Notes: generated from the sequence alone by a model not told the origin. A DNA stretch of 64,000 bases from Paraburkholderia rhizosphaerae (GCF_004366595.1 NZ_SORE01000007.1:244556-308555), one strand, 5' to 3'; positions 8,237 through 18,006 are shown, counted from the stretch's first letter. Program-made: numbers and translations.

Positions 8237-8691
8237 AGCGCATGCACCTTCACGTATCGGTCGAAAATCTGGCCGATAGCATCCGGTTTTACAGCGCGAT
8301 GTTCGGCAATGTCGAGCCCACGGTTATCAGGAGCGACTACTGCAAGTGGGAACTGACCGACCCGGCCGTCAACTTCGCAATCTCGCAGCGCGGCGGCGCG
8401 AAGCTGGGCATCGATCATGTCGGCATTCAGGTCGAGACCGAAGCGGAACTCGCGGAAATGAACGCGCGCTTTGCCGACGCACAGTTGCCGGTGCAAACGC
8501 AGACCGGCACGACATGCTGCTACGCGAAGTCCGACAAGGCCTGGACCGTCGACCCGCAAGGCGTCGCGTGGGAAACATTCCGCACGCTCGAAGCCGCGCC
8601 GATGTATGGGCAGTCGCTCGAGCCGTCGCCAACGTCGGCCGCATGCTGCACGCCGGTCGAGACCACCGTGAGTTTCCGGGGCCGCACATGA
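8233..8691 (+). CDS. arsI: ArsI/CadI-family VOC metalloenzyme
   Basis: Vicinal-oxygen-chelate fold protein of 152 residues in the ArsI/CadI group. In characterised ArsI, a non-haem iron enzyme cleaves the C-As bond of methylarsenite and other trivalent organoarsenicals. Expected metal ligands are visible as H5 or H7, H62 and E114, and the vicinal substrate cysteines as C95-C96 (TTCCYAKSD). A second CC pair (C138-C139) lies in the tail. It starts inside the arsR stop (ATGA overlap) and its own stop overlaps the next ATG, so the genes are translationally coupled. Confidence 0.9.
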   Translation: MKRMHLHVSVENLADSIRFYSAMFGNVEPTVIRSDYCKWELTDPAVNFAISQRGGAKLGIDHVGIQVETEAELAEMNARFADAQLPVQTQTGTTCCYAKSDKAWTVDPQGVAWETFRTLEAAPMYGQSLEPSPTSAACCTPVETTVSFRGRT

Positions 8692-9209
8692 ACGACAACA
8701 CGTGGTCGGTCCTGATTCTTTGCACCGGCAACAGCGCGCGCAGCATCATGGCCGAAGCGCTGTTCAATGTGCTCGGCCAAGGCCGCTTCCGCGCATACAG
8801 CGCGGGCAGCCATCCTACGGGGACCATCAATCCGTTTGCGCTCGAGCGTTGCGAAGCGCTCGGCTACGGCACATCGCATTTGCGCAGCAAGAGCTGGGAC
8901 GAATTCGCGGCGCCCGGTGCGCCATCGATGGATTTCGTGATCACCGTCTGCGATCAGGCCGCCGGCGAAGTCTGCCCGATCTGGCCGGGCCGGCCGATCA
9001 CCGCGCATTGGGGCTTCGAGGACCCCGCTGCATTCGCAGGCACTGACGACGAAAAACGCAAAGTGTTCGACAAGGTGTTCCGGCAAATCATGAACCGCGT
9101 CAGCCAGTTCGCGAACTTGCCGCTGCACGTGCTCGACCACAACACGATTCAGCACGAAATGCGCGCGATCGGTGCACGGGCCCCGGAGGAATCGAATGAG
9201 CGGGGCTAA
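8688..9209 (+). CDS. arsC: Arsenate reductase, low-molecular-weight phosphatase type
   Basis: Cytosolic arsenate reductase-like protein of 173 residues. The phosphatase-type anion loop C-x5-R is at C12-R18 (CTGNSARS). Family text follows: YSAGSHPTG and [11 protein letters not shown]. It reduces As(V) to As(III) for export. Whether electrons come from thioredoxin or glutaredoxin cannot be read from the loop alone; grxC is 4.5 kb away. The ATG overlaps the arsI stop and the gene ends inside the following acr3 start region. Confidence 0.92.
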   Translation: MNDNTWSVLILCTGNSARSIMAEALFNVLGQGRFRAYSAGSHPTGTINPFALERCEALGYGTSHLRSKSWDEFAAPGAPSMDFVITVCDQAAGEVCPIWPGRPITAHWGFEDPAAFAGTDDEKRKVFDKVFRQIMNRVSQFANLPLHVLDHNTIQHEMRAIGARAPEESNERG

Positions 9210-10272
9210 CGCCACAACGCGTGTCGCGCGGCCGGCGATCGGCTTTTTCGAGCGCTATCTGACCGCCTGGGTCGTATTGTGCATCGTGATCGGCATCGGC
9301 GTCGGGCAGGCGCTTCCGCAGTTCTTCCAGGCAATCGGCCGGATGGAGTTCGCGCACGTGAACCTGCCGGTTGGCGTGTTGATCTGGGTGATGATCGTGC
9401 CGATGCTGATCAAGATCGACTTTTCGGCGATGGCGCAGGTCAGAAACCAATGGCGCGGCATCGGCGTCACGCTGTTCGTCAACTGGCTGGTCAAGCCATT
9501 TTCAATGGCGATGCTCGGCTGGATCTTCATCCGCCACGTGTTCGCTCGGTGGCTTCCGGCCGATCAGCTCGACAGCTATGTCGCCGGTCTGATTCTGCTG
9601 GCTGCAGCGCCTTGCACGGCGATGGTGTTCGTGTGGTCGCAACTCTGCAACGGCGACCCCTATTTCACGCTGTCGCAAGTCGCGCTGAACGACTCGATCA
9701 TGGTCGTTGCGTTTGCGCCGTTGGTCGCGCTGCTGCTTGGCCTGTCGGCCATTACGGTGCCGTGGGACACGCTGATCCTGTCGGTCGTGCTGTACATTGT
9801 CGTGCCGGTCGCGATCGCGCAAGTCGCGAGGTGGCGCTTGCTGCGGCACGGCGATGCGCATTTCCGGCGAGTCGTCGCGCGCGCGGCGCCCTATTCGATC
9901 TGCGCACTGCTCGCGACACTCGTACTGCTGTTTGCGTTTCAGGGCCAGGCAATTGTCAGGGAGCCGCTTGTGATCGCGATGCTGGCCGTCCCGATCCTCG
10001 TCCAGGTGTTGGTCAATTCGGGGCTGGCGTATGGTCTTAACCGAAAACTCGGCGTCGCGCATTGCGTCGCCGGCCCGTCGAGCCTGATCGGCGCAAGCAA
10101 CTTTTTCGAACTGGCCGTCGCCACCGCGATCAGTCTGTTCGGTTTTCATTCGGGCGCGGCACTCGCCACGGTCGTCGGCGTACTGATCGAAGTGCCTGTC
10201 ATGTTATTGGTCGTCGGTATCGTAAATCGTTCGCAACGATGGTACGAAACCAGCCGAACGCCGCGCATATGA
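9196..10272 (+). CDS. acr3: ACR3-type arsenite efflux permease
   Basis: Inner-membrane arsenite exporter of the ACR3 (BART) superfamily, 358 residues and about ten transmembrane helices. The diagnostic [13 protein letters not shown] segment holds the essential cysteine at C140. The start MSGANATT follows GGAGG and overlaps the arsC end by 14 bp; a start at 9172 is less likely. Together with ArsC it gives the standard reduce-and-export path for arsenate. Confidence 0.94.
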   Translation: MSGANATTRVARPAIGFFERYLTAWVVLCIVIGIGVGQALPQFFQAIGRMEFAHVNLPVGVLIWVMIVPMLIKIDFSAMAQVRNQWRGIGVTLFVNWLVKPFSMAMLGWIFIRHVFARWLPADQLDSYVAGLILLAAAPCTAMVFVWSQLCNGDPYFTLSQVALNDSIMVVAFAPLVALLLGLSAITVPWDTLILSVVLYIVVPVAIAQVARWRLLRHGDAHFRRVVARAAPYSICALLATLVLLFAFQGQAIVREPLVIAMLAVPILVQVLVNSGLAYGLNRKLGVAHCVAGPSSLIGASNFFELAVATAISLFGFHSGAALATVVGVLIEVPVMLLVVGIVNRSQRWYETSRTPRI

Positions 10273-10276
10273 AGCG

Positions 10277-11515
10277 ATGACAAAAGAACCAGCTAGCAGC
10301 AACACTGCGCTGTGGGCACTCGCGGCCGCGCAACTCGTCGCATGGGGTGCCATCTATTACGCGTTTTCGTTGTTCGTCGTGCCGATGGAAAGCTCGATGG
10401 GATGGAGCCGCACCGCGACAAACGCGGCGCTGTCAGTCGGTCTGCTTGTATCGGGGCTGGCCGCCTGGCCGGTCGGCGTCTGGATCGATCACGGTCACGG
10501 CCGGCAGGTGATGGTCTGCGGTTCCTTGCTCGCGACGGCGATGCTCGCGCTCTGGTCGCAGGCGCACAGCCTCGTCACGCTGTTTATCGTGTGGATCGGA
10601 CTCGGCATCGCGATGGCGGCGACCCTGTACGATCCGTTATTCGCGATCATCACGCGCCGCTTCCCCGACAGCTTCCGCAAGAAAATTACGCTGATCACAC
10701 TGGCCGGCGGCTTCGCGAGCACCGTGTTTATTCCGCTAACGCAGAGCCTCGTGCACGCGTTCGGCTGGCGCGACGCTTTGCTCGCGCTCGCGGCGATCAA
10801 TCTTGTGGTCTGCCTGCCGTTCAATGCGTTCGCGCTCGGACGCGATGGACCCCGCACCGGCCATGCCGGCCATCCAGCCGCAAACCGGCGAATCCACGCG
10901 GCCGCCACGCAACGGGCATTGCGCACGCCGACCTTCTGGGCGCTGGCCGTTTGCTTTACCGCCTACTATTCGACCTTCGCGGCGCTGACGTTTCATCTCG
11001 TGCCGCTGATGACGGAACGCAACGTGTCGACGACCGTGGTCGTCGCGACCATGGCGGTGATCGGCCCCGCCCAGGTGCTTGCCCGCGTGCTGTGGTTCAC
11101 GATCGGTCGCAACGTGCGGCCATCGACGATGGGCATCGTGATTACGACCGCGTTTCCGGCCTCGGTTGTGATTCTGATGCTCGCGGGCCAATCGTCCGCG
11201 CTGCTGATGCTGTTCGCGACCGTATACGGCGGCGCCAACGGCATGATGACCATCCTGCGCGGGACCATCGTGCAGGACGTGATGTGGACCGAAGGATACG
11301 GTGCGGTAAGTGGCCTGCTTTCGATGCCTTCGAATATCGCGAAAGGCATCGCGCCAATTTCGGCCGCCGCGATCTGGTCGATCGGGCACAACTATGTTCC
11401 GGTCGAATGGACCGTATTGCTCGTGTCGCTTGTGTCCGCTGCGGCGTTCGTTGTCGCGGTACGGTTCACAGGGGGGCGCGAGCATCAGTCCAGCGAAGCG
11501 GTAACAACACGCTGA
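10277..11515 (+). CDS. MFS transporter at the end of the ars operon
   Basis: Major facilitator of 412 residues with about twelve transmembrane segments (AAAQLVAWGAIYYAFSLF first, then SVGLLVSGLAAWPVGVWIDHGHGR with the loop 2-3 motif). It starts 4 bp after the acr3 stop, so it is very probably co-transcribed and arsenic-inducible. MFS proteins in ars operons (ArsJ, ArsK) export arsenicals, but this one is not obviously ArsJ (no adjacent GAPDH) and its substrate is not determined. Export of an organoarsenical or ArsI product is an inference. Confidence 0.82.
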   Translation: MTKEPASSNTALWALAAAQLVAWGAIYYAFSLFVVPMESSMGWSRTATNAALSVGLLVSGLAAWPVGVWIDHGHGRQVMVCGSLLATAMLALWSQAHSLVTLFIVWIGLGIAMAATLYDPLFAIITRRFPDSFRKKITLITLAGGFASTVFIPLTQSLVHAFGWRDALLALAAINLVVCLPFNAFALGRDGPRTGHAGHPAANRRIHAAATQRALRTPTFWALAVCFTAYYSTFAALTFHLVPLMTERNVSTTVVVATMAVIGPAQVLARVLWFTIGRNVRPSTMGIVITTAFPASVVILMLAGQSSALLMLFATVYGGANGMMTILRGTIVQDVMWTEGYGAVSGLLSMPSNIAKGIAPISAAAIWSIGHNYVPVEWTVLLVSLVSAAAFVVAVRFTGGREHQSSEAVTTR

Positions 11516-11530
11516 CACATCGCCATGCGC

Positions 11531-12031
11531 CTACGCCTGATCGTTGATTAGCGCTCCAGAGGTTTGCCCCTGCGCGGCCAGCAATCCGGCGAGTTCCGCG
11601 GTCGCGGCTCCGATTGCGCCTTGTATTGTGGTCGCCTCACCCTGCAGTGAGTTGATAGCAGGGTTAGGCATGCCACCGGGCCCGGTCTGGTGCGAGAGCG
11701 CCTTGATTTGCGACTCCACCGCTTTTAATTCCGCCTGCAGGCGCGCGATCAATTGCTGAAGCTCCTGGACCGCCGGGTTCGTCGATCCGGAACCGCCCGC
11801 TGCGTTGCTGCCGCCGCCCGCCTTCGTGTTGCTGGAACCGGATGCCGACGAAGTAGACGAAGTCGATGACGTACCCGACGTCGCCGTCTGCGAGCCGGAT
11901 GACTCGTTCGCGGACGTGCTGCCCTTGCCGCTGCCTGCATCCTGATTCGCGGACGTTCCCTGCGCCGCATTCGAACTCGCGCTATTCGCCGGATGGTTCG
12001 TTGTTACGTCAGCAATGCCTCGCACGATCAT
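11531..12031 (-). CDS. Low-complexity Ser/Gly-rich protein with coiled-coil C-terminus
   Basis: A 166-residue protein. Residues 15-85 are almost only S, G, T, A and N; residues 87-115 form a coiled coil (VQELQQLIARLQAELKAVE); the tail is Ala/Gly rich. It has no signal peptide or membrane segment. The coiled-coil part recalls FlxA-like proteins common in Burkholderia, but that is a weak resemblance. It is convergent with the ars operon, 15 bp from its end. GTG or later starts cannot be excluded. Function unknown. Confidence 0.6.
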   Translation of the reverse strand: MIVRGIADVTTNHPANSASSNAAQGTSANQDAGSGKGSTSANESSGSQTATSGTSSTSSTSSASGSSNTKAGGGSNAAGGSGSTNPAVQELQQLIARLQAELKAVESQIKALSHQTGPGGMPNPAINSLQGEATTIQGAIGAATAELAGLLAAQGQTSGALINDQA

Positions 12032-12383
12032 CGTCGATCACCTGTAAGAATGAAGATGCCGGCATATCGGCAGGTCGCGAGGCATTCTTTAGCAGCTGCT
12101 TACTCGCGCGAGCAATCCGTCCGACAAAAACCGGTCGTGCGCACAAGCGAGACATCATGCGTAAATTTGCAGTGGCCGCTTCGCTTTGATGCATCGCGAA
12201 TCGGCTTTCGATGCGTGCTGTCGCAGCCGGCGTAGACTGAGCACAGGCGCTCGAATGGCGCGTGCGCTCGTTACGTTCAATACGTGCCAGGCGCATGTCT
12301 TGCTTGATCGTCGGGGCCGCTCCAGACGAAGCGGCCTGGCGAACGATGCCAAGCGAAGCCGCCTGCGCCACACCTAAACGATC
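12032..12383. other. Divergent intergenic region
   Basis: About 350 bases between the low-complexity protein gene and the permease. No supported gene; it should contain both promoters. No clear operator was seen. Confidence 0.5.
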
Positions 12384-14306
12384 ATGAAACTGCCGCTGAC
12401 GCCGCAACGACCGTCGAACCGCGTATACCCGCCGGGCGTGCCCGGCCTGCTCGGCCTCACATCGACGATTACCGCGGTCGTCGTGGTGTGCGGTCTCTAC
12501 TTCGGCCGCGAAGTGCTGATGCCGATTACGCTCGCGGTGCTGCTGAGCTTCCTGCTCGCTCCGCTCGTCAGCGTATTGAGGCGGCTGCGCTTCGGACAAC
12601 TACCGTCGATTTTCGTCGCGGTGCTGGTCGCGTTGATCACGCTGATGGGCATCGGCACGCTGATCGCCGCGCAGATCGCGCAACTGGCCAACGCGCTGCC
12701 GCAATACCAGGAAGCGATCGAGTTGAAGATTGAGACGGTGCAGGAAAAAACCGTCGGTCGCGCCGATGCATTGCTTGCGCGCGCCGCCGGCGCGCTCGCG
12801 CGCGTCACGCCCGAGCGTCCGCCGAATCCGCCGCATGAGGCCGGCCGCACGACAAAGCCGTCAGCCAATACACCCTTGCCGGTCGAAGTGCACGAACCGA
12901 TGCCTTCACCGCTGCAACTTGCGCAGCGGGTGTTTTCGCCGGTGGTCGGTCCGATCGAGACGATGCTGATCGTGCTGGTCGTGACGATCTTCATCCTGCT
13001 GCAACGCGAGGACTTGCGCGACCGGCTGATTCGCCTGTTCGGCTCGCGCGACCTGCACCGCACGACCACCGCGATCAACGATGCGGCCAACCGTCTGTCG
13101 CGTTACTTCGTCGCGCAACTGGGCGTCAACGTCGGCGCGGGATCGCTGATTGCGATCGGCCTCGCGATTATCGGCGTACCCGGCGCGCTGATGTTTGGCG
13201 TATTGACCGCGTTGCTGCGATTCGTGCCCTACATCGGCACGTGGATCGCCGCGCTGCTCGCGGTGATTCTCGCGGCGGCCATCCAGCCGCAGTGGTCGAT
13301 GGCCGTGGCGACGATCATTCTGTTTGTCGTCGTCGATGTCGTCGCGGGGCAAGTGGTCGAGCCGCTGCTGTACGGACATAGCTCGGGGCTGTCGCCGCTC
13401 GCGGTGGTGGTCGCCGCGATCTTCTGGAGCTGGCTGTGGGGACCGGTGGGCCTCGTGCTATCGACACCGTTGACGCTATGTCTGGTCACGCTCGGCCGCT
13501 ATGCGGAGCGCCTTAAATTCCTGACGGTACTGCTAGGCGATCAACCCGCTCTGACGCCGGCGCAGAACCTCTACCAGCGCCTGCTCGCCGACGATCCGCT
13601 CGAAGCGGTTGCACAGGCTGACCGTTTGCTCAAGGAAATGCCGCTCGTCCAGTACTACGACGACGTTGCGCGCGAAGGTCTGCGCCTCGCGCGCAACGAT
13701 GCGCTGCGCGGCGTGTTCGCGCCCGATCAGCTTGCGCGGATGAACGAAACCCTGCTCGATATCGTCGAGAACCTCGAGCAAACGCCAGAGGTTCCGCCAG
13801 CTTCGCAGCCATCGCTGCAACCGCCGCAGCCCGGAGGCGAGGCGCCGGCGGTGCACGAAGTGGTGGCACAACAGGACGCGCCGTTGCTGCCCGGCATGCG
13901 TGTCGTATGCATTGCGGGACGCGGCGCGTTCGACGATGTCGCCAGCGCAATCGCCGCGCAATTGCTCAGCCGCCGCGGCCTGCCCGTGTCCGCCGCTCAA
14001 TACGCGCAGCTCCGAAAAGGCAGCATCGATTCAGCCGGCATCGAAAACGCGCCGATTCTCTGCATCGTGACGCTTGACGCATCCGAGGCGTCACCGTATC
14101 TGCGCAATCTGGTGCGGCGCATTCGCGAGCGCGCGCCCGGCGCATCGCTGGTGGTGGGTATCGGCGGGTTGTCCGAGCGCGAAGGTGAAGGCACCCCAAC
14201 CGGCACCGTGAATGTGAACAGCTTCGCGGATCTCGTCGAGCATTGCATGCACGCGGCGACAAACGCGGCGCCGTTGCCGCCCCGGCTTGCCGAACAGACA
14301 GGTTGA
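12384..14306 (+). CDS. AI-2E (PerM/YdiK)-family permease with long C-terminal domain
   Basis: Membrane protein of 640 residues. The N-terminal ~390 residues match the AI-2E transporter family, with about eight helices (two at residues 20-60, a soluble insert, then LFGVLTALLRFVPYIGTWIAA and EPLLYGHSSGLSPLAVVVAAIFW). The rest (about 400-640) is a soluble extension with an acidic Pro-rich stretch and a Rossmann-like alpha/beta segment near residues 500-610. Typical family members stop near 350 residues. Despite the name, most members have no shown AI-2 role; substrate unknown. Confidence 0.87.
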   Translation: MKLPLTPQRPSNRVYPPGVPGLLGLTSTITAVVVVCGLYFGREVLMPITLAVLLSFLLAPLVSVLRRLRFGQLPSIFVAVLVALITLMGIGTLIAAQIAQLANALPQYQEAIELKIETVQEKTVGRADALLARAAGALARVTPERPPNPPHEAGRTTKPSANTPLPVEVHEPMPSPLQLAQRVFSPVVGPIETMLIVLVVTIFILLQREDLRDRLIRLFGSRDLHRTTTAINDAANRLSRYFVAQLGVNVGAGSLIAIGLAIIGVPGALMFGVLTALLRFVPYIGTWIAALLAVILAAAIQPQWSMAVATIILFVVVDVVAGQVVEPLLYGHSSGLSPLAVVVAAIFWSWLWGPVGLVLSTPLTLCLVTLGRYAERLKFLTVLLGDQPALTPAQNLYQRLLADDPLEAVAQADRLLKEMPLVQYYDDVAREGLRLARNDALRGVFAPDQLARMNETLLDIVENLEQTPEVPPASQPSLQPPQPGGEAPAVHEVVAQQDAPLLPGMRVVCIAGRGAFDDVASAIAAQLLSRRGLPVSAAQYAQLRKGSIDSAGIENAPILCIVTLDASEASPYLRNLVRRIRERAPGASLVVGIGGLSEREGEGTPTGTVNVNSFADLVEHCMHAATNAAPLPPRLAEQTG

Positions 14307-14681
14307 AAATGGCGTTCCGTCAAAGCCGCATTCACGGAAAGCAATTTGAATATTTCCTCGCCTGGCGGCACTACATTTTTTTAAATCTGGATGGGTTTTT
14401 CAAACCCGTTTTAATCATTCTTTTTTGCTGCGGCATCAGCCGCAGCATCGGCGGATTCACCGGACGCCGACGCATGGTTCGTTGTTAAGCCAGTGATTCG
14501 CAGCGCCCGAATAAAACGCGGGTCGTTTCGGGAATCAACTATCCATATAAATCAAGAATAAATTGTGAAACTGTTTCACGGATATTCTGTGCACGTTTCG
14601 AGAACGTAATATCCGGGCCGGGTCCAGGGTTTGCTTGATCGTGCATTTCCGCAAGCAACAAGTCAGACCGGGGAGACACGG
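14307..14681. other. AT-richer intergenic region
   Basis: About 375 bases with no gene. It includes the putative terminator and an 8-bp GC hairpin at about 14428-14449. The AT-rich stretch from 14530 to 14610 is the likely promoter area of the response-regulator gene. Confidence 0.5.
14393..14414 (+). terminator. Putative terminator after the AI-2E permease gene
   Basis: GGGTTT/AAACCC stem with a 3-nt loop followed by GTTTTAATC, 87 bp after the stop. The stem is short. Confidence 0.45.
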
Positions 14682-15161
14682 ATGAGCGCTCGCACTAACC
14701 TGCTCGAGAGCGACGACGAGTTGCAATGGCGGCCGATTGGCAAAGCGCTTGCCGACCATCGCCGCGTGCTGGTCGTCGACGACTACGCGGAAGCGGCCGA
14801 CGCGCTGCAATTGCTGCTCAGCGCGAACGGCTTCGAATGCCGTGCGATGCACGAAGCATTCGACGTTTGCTCAATTGCCGCGCAATGGCAGCCGTTCGCG
14901 GTGGTACTCGACATAGCGATGCCGGGCCTCGACGGTCTCGAACTGGCGCGCCGGCTGCGTGCGACACTGTCGACGTCGCACATGCTGTTGATCGCGTGCA
15001 CGGGTTACGCGTCGCAGCGCGATCGCGAGCGGGCCCGTGAAGCCGGGTTCGATGCGCATTGCGCAAAGCCGCTCACGCCGCAACGGCTGCTGGCATTACT
15101 GAAGAAAGCGGTGTCGATGTCCGCAGATGGGAGGACGGATGCGAATGAGGGTAAGCATTGA
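14682..15161 (+). CDS. Stand-alone response regulator receiver protein
   Basis: Single CheY-like receiver domain, 159 residues. Residues 1-27 are a short N-terminal tail, VLVVDDYAEAADAL carries the acidic pair near residue 32, VVLDIAMPGLDG the phospho-acceptor aspartate near residue 77, and AKPLTPQRL the conserved lysine near residue 127. There is no output domain. GGGGAG precedes the chosen ATG. No histidine kinase lies nearby, so its partner is unknown. Confidence 0.88.
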   Translation: MSARTNLLESDDELQWRPIGKALADHRRVLVVDDYAEAADALQLLLSANGFECRAMHEAFDVCSIAAQWQPFAVVLDIAMPGLDGLELARRLRATLSTSHMLLIACTGYASQRDRERAREAGFDAHCAKPLTPQRLLALLKKAVSMSADGRTDANEGKH

Positions 15162-15258
15162 AGCGAGTGCGAACGCAAGCAATCGGGCACACAGCGTGCT
15201 AACGGTACCGGTGCATTCATTGCGCATCCACGCGCGTCACGCTTACAGGAGAAGCACG

Positions 15259-15849
15259 ATGCAAAGAAGAAAATTCATTCTGACGAGCAGCGCCGTTCTT
15301 GCCGCCGGCGGCTTCGCGATGGCCGGTTGCACGACAACATCGCCGAGTGCGGCATCGAGCACCGCAGGCAATGCGGACAAGCGGCGCTCGATCGATCACG
15401 ACGTCGACGCGACGCTGTCGCGTCTCTATTCGACGGTCAATGGTTCACGCGAACTCGTCGCGAAAGCGCGCGGCGTGCTCGTGTTCCCGTCGGTCGTGCA
15501 GGCCGGCTTCGTGGTCGGCGGCCAGTACGGCACCGGTTCATTGCGCGTCGGCGGCCGCACGGTCGGCTACTACAGCACGGCAGCGGGCTCGTTCGGCCTG
15601 CAAGCCGGCGCCCAGTCGAAAGCGATCATCTTCTGCTTCATGACGCAACAGTCGCTCGACGAATTCCGCAGCCGCGACGGATGGGCGGTGGGCGGCGACG
15701 CAACGGTTGCACTCGTGAAGATCGGCGCGAACGGCAATATCGATTCATCGACCGCGACCGCGCCAGTGCAGGCATTCGTGCTGACCAACGCGGGCCTGAT
15801 GGCCGGCATATCGCTCGAAGGCACCAAGGTAACGAGACTCGACATCTGA
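15259..15849 (+). CDS. SYLF/Ysc84-domain lipoprotein
   Basis: A 197-residue lipoprotein. The N-terminus MQRRKFILTSSAVLAAGGF ends in the lipobox MAGC; the twin Arg-Arg followed by a hydrophobic stretch could also permit Tat export. The rest is one SYLF (Ysc84) domain: VLVFPSVVQAGFVVGG, then YYSTAAGSFGLQAGAQ. SYLF domains bind lipid or phosphoinositide in eukaryotes; the bacterial role is not established. It follows the response-regulator gene by about 100 bp. Confidence 0.9.
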   Translation: MQRRKFILTSSAVLAAGGFAMAGCTTTSPSAASSTAGNADKRRSIDHDVDATLSRLYSTVNGSRELVAKARGVLVFPSVVQAGFVVGGQYGTGSLRVGGRTVGYYSTAAGSFGLQAGAQSKAIIFCFMTQQSLDEFRSRDGWAVGGDATVALVKIGANGNIDSSTATAPVQAFVLTNAGLMAGISLEGTKVTRLDI

Positions 15850-16303
15850 TTGGAACCTTCAGCAGCTATGCTGATGCCGCGGCGCAATTGTCTGTGTAAA
15901 AGGCGCCGCGCGTTCAGCGAAAGTTACACGAAGGCCGGGGCGATCGCAGAGGCGGTTAGCGGCAGTTGACAGTAGCCGGCAGTGGTTGGCGCCGGGCAGC
16001 ACAAAGCATCCGTCCCATTGCGGCTCCCCGAAACAGCGCGAAACCGTACGCGCCGATGCGCGATCGTCGTGCGTGCGGCGCGTACCGCGCGCACTACTGG
16101 CCGCCAGTATGCGGCTGCGCAAGCGACATCAGGTGGCACGTCACTTGCGTTGTAGCGCCACGCGCTAGCCTCGGCCCGCGCAGCAGACTGCCGTAAGACA
16201 TCCGAAGCATCGCATCACCGGCTGGTGTAAACCGCCACCGCCGCTTCAGTTCACGTTTCAGTTCACTTATCACCCAGCCCTACTCTTTCGCGCGGAGTCA
16301 ATC
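15850..16303. other. Intergenic region upstream of glgA
   Basis: About 450 bases with no supported gene and no recognised regulatory element. It should contain the glgA promoter. Confidence 0.5.
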
Positions 16304-18001
16304 TTGACGTTGAACGTTCTTCTCGTCGCCTCGGAGGCGATGCCACTCGCCAAATCCGGCGGGCTCGGCGATATGGTGAGCGGCTATGCGGCCGCCTTGC
16401 GCGATGCGGGTGTCGACGTCTCGATCCTGCTGCCCGCGTACCCGTGCGCGCTCGAGCGGGCGGCGGACGTAACGCCTGTGTGCCGGATCGGCGGCTTGCC
16501 GGGCGGCGACGCGCGATTGTTGCGTGCGCAATTACCCGATTCCGGCGTGCCTGTGCTGCTGTTGCAGATGGACCATCTGTTCCGGCGCGAGCATTTGTAT
16601 ACGGACGCACACGGCCGCGATTACCTCGACAACACGGTTCGCTTCGCGTCGCTTGCCGCGGCGGCGGCTCGCATCGCCCGCGGCGTGCGCGGCATCAAAC
16701 GGCCCGACATCGTACATGCGCACGACTGGCACGCCGCGCTGACGCCGCTGATGATGAAGCTCGCAGGCGTGCCCGCGAAAAGCGTGTTCACGATTCATAA
16801 TCTCGCGTTCCAGGGCAATTGCCCGCTCGCGCTCGGCAGCTGGCTTGGCGTGCCCGACGAGTTGCTCGCACCGGCACTCACGGACGAGCGCAGCATCGAG
16901 TTCTACAACGCATTGAGCCCGATGAAGGCCGGCATTGTGCATGCAGACCGCGTGACGACCGTCAGCGAAACCTATGCGCGCGAAATTCTCACGCCGCGCT
17001 TCGGACACCGGATGGAAGGCGTGCTGCAAGCGTGCTCGCACAAGCTGTCCGGCATTACGAACGGCATTGACGAGCATTCCTGGGACCCGGCAACCGACCC
17101 GCACCTCGCACGCGGCTACTCGGCCTTCGATGTGCGCGGCAAGCAGGCCTGCAAGCGCGATCTGCAGCAGCGCTTCGGCCTCACAGTCGATCCGTTTGCG
17201 CCGCTTGTCGCGATCGGCAGCCGTCTCACCACGCAGAAGCTCGCGGACGTAGTCGCCGCGGCGCTGCCGATGATGCTTGCGCGGCATCCGCGGCTGCAGG
17301 TCGCGATGCTCGGCAAGGGCGACCTGCATCTCGAGCAGGCGGCCCGCGCACTGGCCGCGGTGTGGCCGCAGCGAGTCGGCGTGCAGATCGGTTACGACGA
17401 AGCGAGCGCGCACAAGCTGCATGCTGGCGCGGACATGTTGCTGCATGGCAGCCGTTTCGAGCCCTGCGGGCTCACGCAGATGTATGCGATGCGCTATGGC
17501 ACGATACCGATCGCGTCGCGGGTTGGCGGCCTCGCCGATACGATCGTCGACTACGCGCCGGCGCGTTCGCCTGAACTCGGCTTGCCGGAAGACGGTGCGA
17601 CCGGCTTTCTGTTCGACGGCGAAACCACGGGCGACGTGATCGCGGCGTTGGAGCGTGCGCTCGAGGCGTTCATGCGACCGTCTTCGTGGCATGCACTGCA
17701 ACGCAATGCGATGCAGACGAAGTCGGGCTGGGCGCAGCCGGCCGCCCGTTATCTGCAGCTTTATGCGGAGCTCACGGATGCCCGGCCGGCACGGCGCCGC
17801 GTGCCCGAAACGGGCGAAGCGGTGCAAGCGATGCAAGCCGCGCAACCAGCGGCAAATGCGGGGCAAGGCGTCGAAGTCGTCGCACAGCGACGTTCCGCGC
17901 TGCGCTCCACATCGGCGGCAGCGGCGCAAAGCAGCGCATGGACCGCCACCGCGGCCTCGCAAACTCAACCCGTGCTCGAGGACGCCGCGCGCCGCGCGTG
18001 A
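16304..18001 (+). CDS. glgA: Glycogen synthase (ADP-glucose)
   Basis: GT5 glycosyltransferase that extends alpha-1,4-glucan from ADP-glucose. The substrate-binding KSGGLGD motif is at residues 17-23, HAHDWHAAL near 140, and the C-terminal catalytic-loop segment FEPCGLTQMYAMRYGT near 385. Translation starts at a TTG with GGAG seven bases upstream. The protein is 565 residues; GT5 homology ends near 490, and the last ~70 residues are an Ala/Gln/Ser/Arg-rich tail absent from E. coli GlgA. The gene is convergent with glgX, with only 5 bp between the stops. Confidence 0.95.
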   Translation: MTLNVLLVASEAMPLAKSGGLGDMVSGYAAALRDAGVDVSILLPAYPCALERAADVTPVCRIGGLPGGDARLLRAQLPDSGVPVLLLQMDHLFRREHLYTDAHGRDYLDNTVRFASLAAAAARIARGVRGIKRPDIVHAHDWHAALTPLMMKLAGVPAKSVFTIHNLAFQGNCPLALGSWLGVPDELLAPALTDERSIEFYNALSPMKAGIVHADRVTTVSETYAREILTPRFGHRMEGVLQACSHKLSGITNGIDEHSWDPATDPHLARGYSAFDVRGKQACKRDLQQRFGLTVDPFAPLVAIGSRLTTQKLADVVAAALPMMLARHPRLQVAMLGKGDLHLEQAARALAAVWPQRVGVQIGYDEASAHKLHAGADMLLHGSRFEPCGLTQMYAMRYGTIPIASRVGGLADTIVDYAPARSPELGLPEDGATGFLFDGETTGDVIAALERALEAFMRPSSWHALQRNAMQTKSGWAQPAARYLQLYAELTDARPARRRVPETGEAVQAMQAAQPAANAGQGVEVVAQRRSALRSTSAAAAQSSAWTATAASQTQPVLEDAARRA

Positions 18002-18006
18002 CGCGC

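Noticed and set aside
14428..14449. Hairpin TGCTGCGG/CCGCAGCA as a terminator
   Set aside because: The T-run lies before the stem on the plus strand and reads as A on the minus strand, so it is not a terminator in either direction.
16532..17968. 478-codon minus-strand frame opposite glgA
   Set aside because: Antisense to a clear GT5 enzyme; Arg-rich and featureless.
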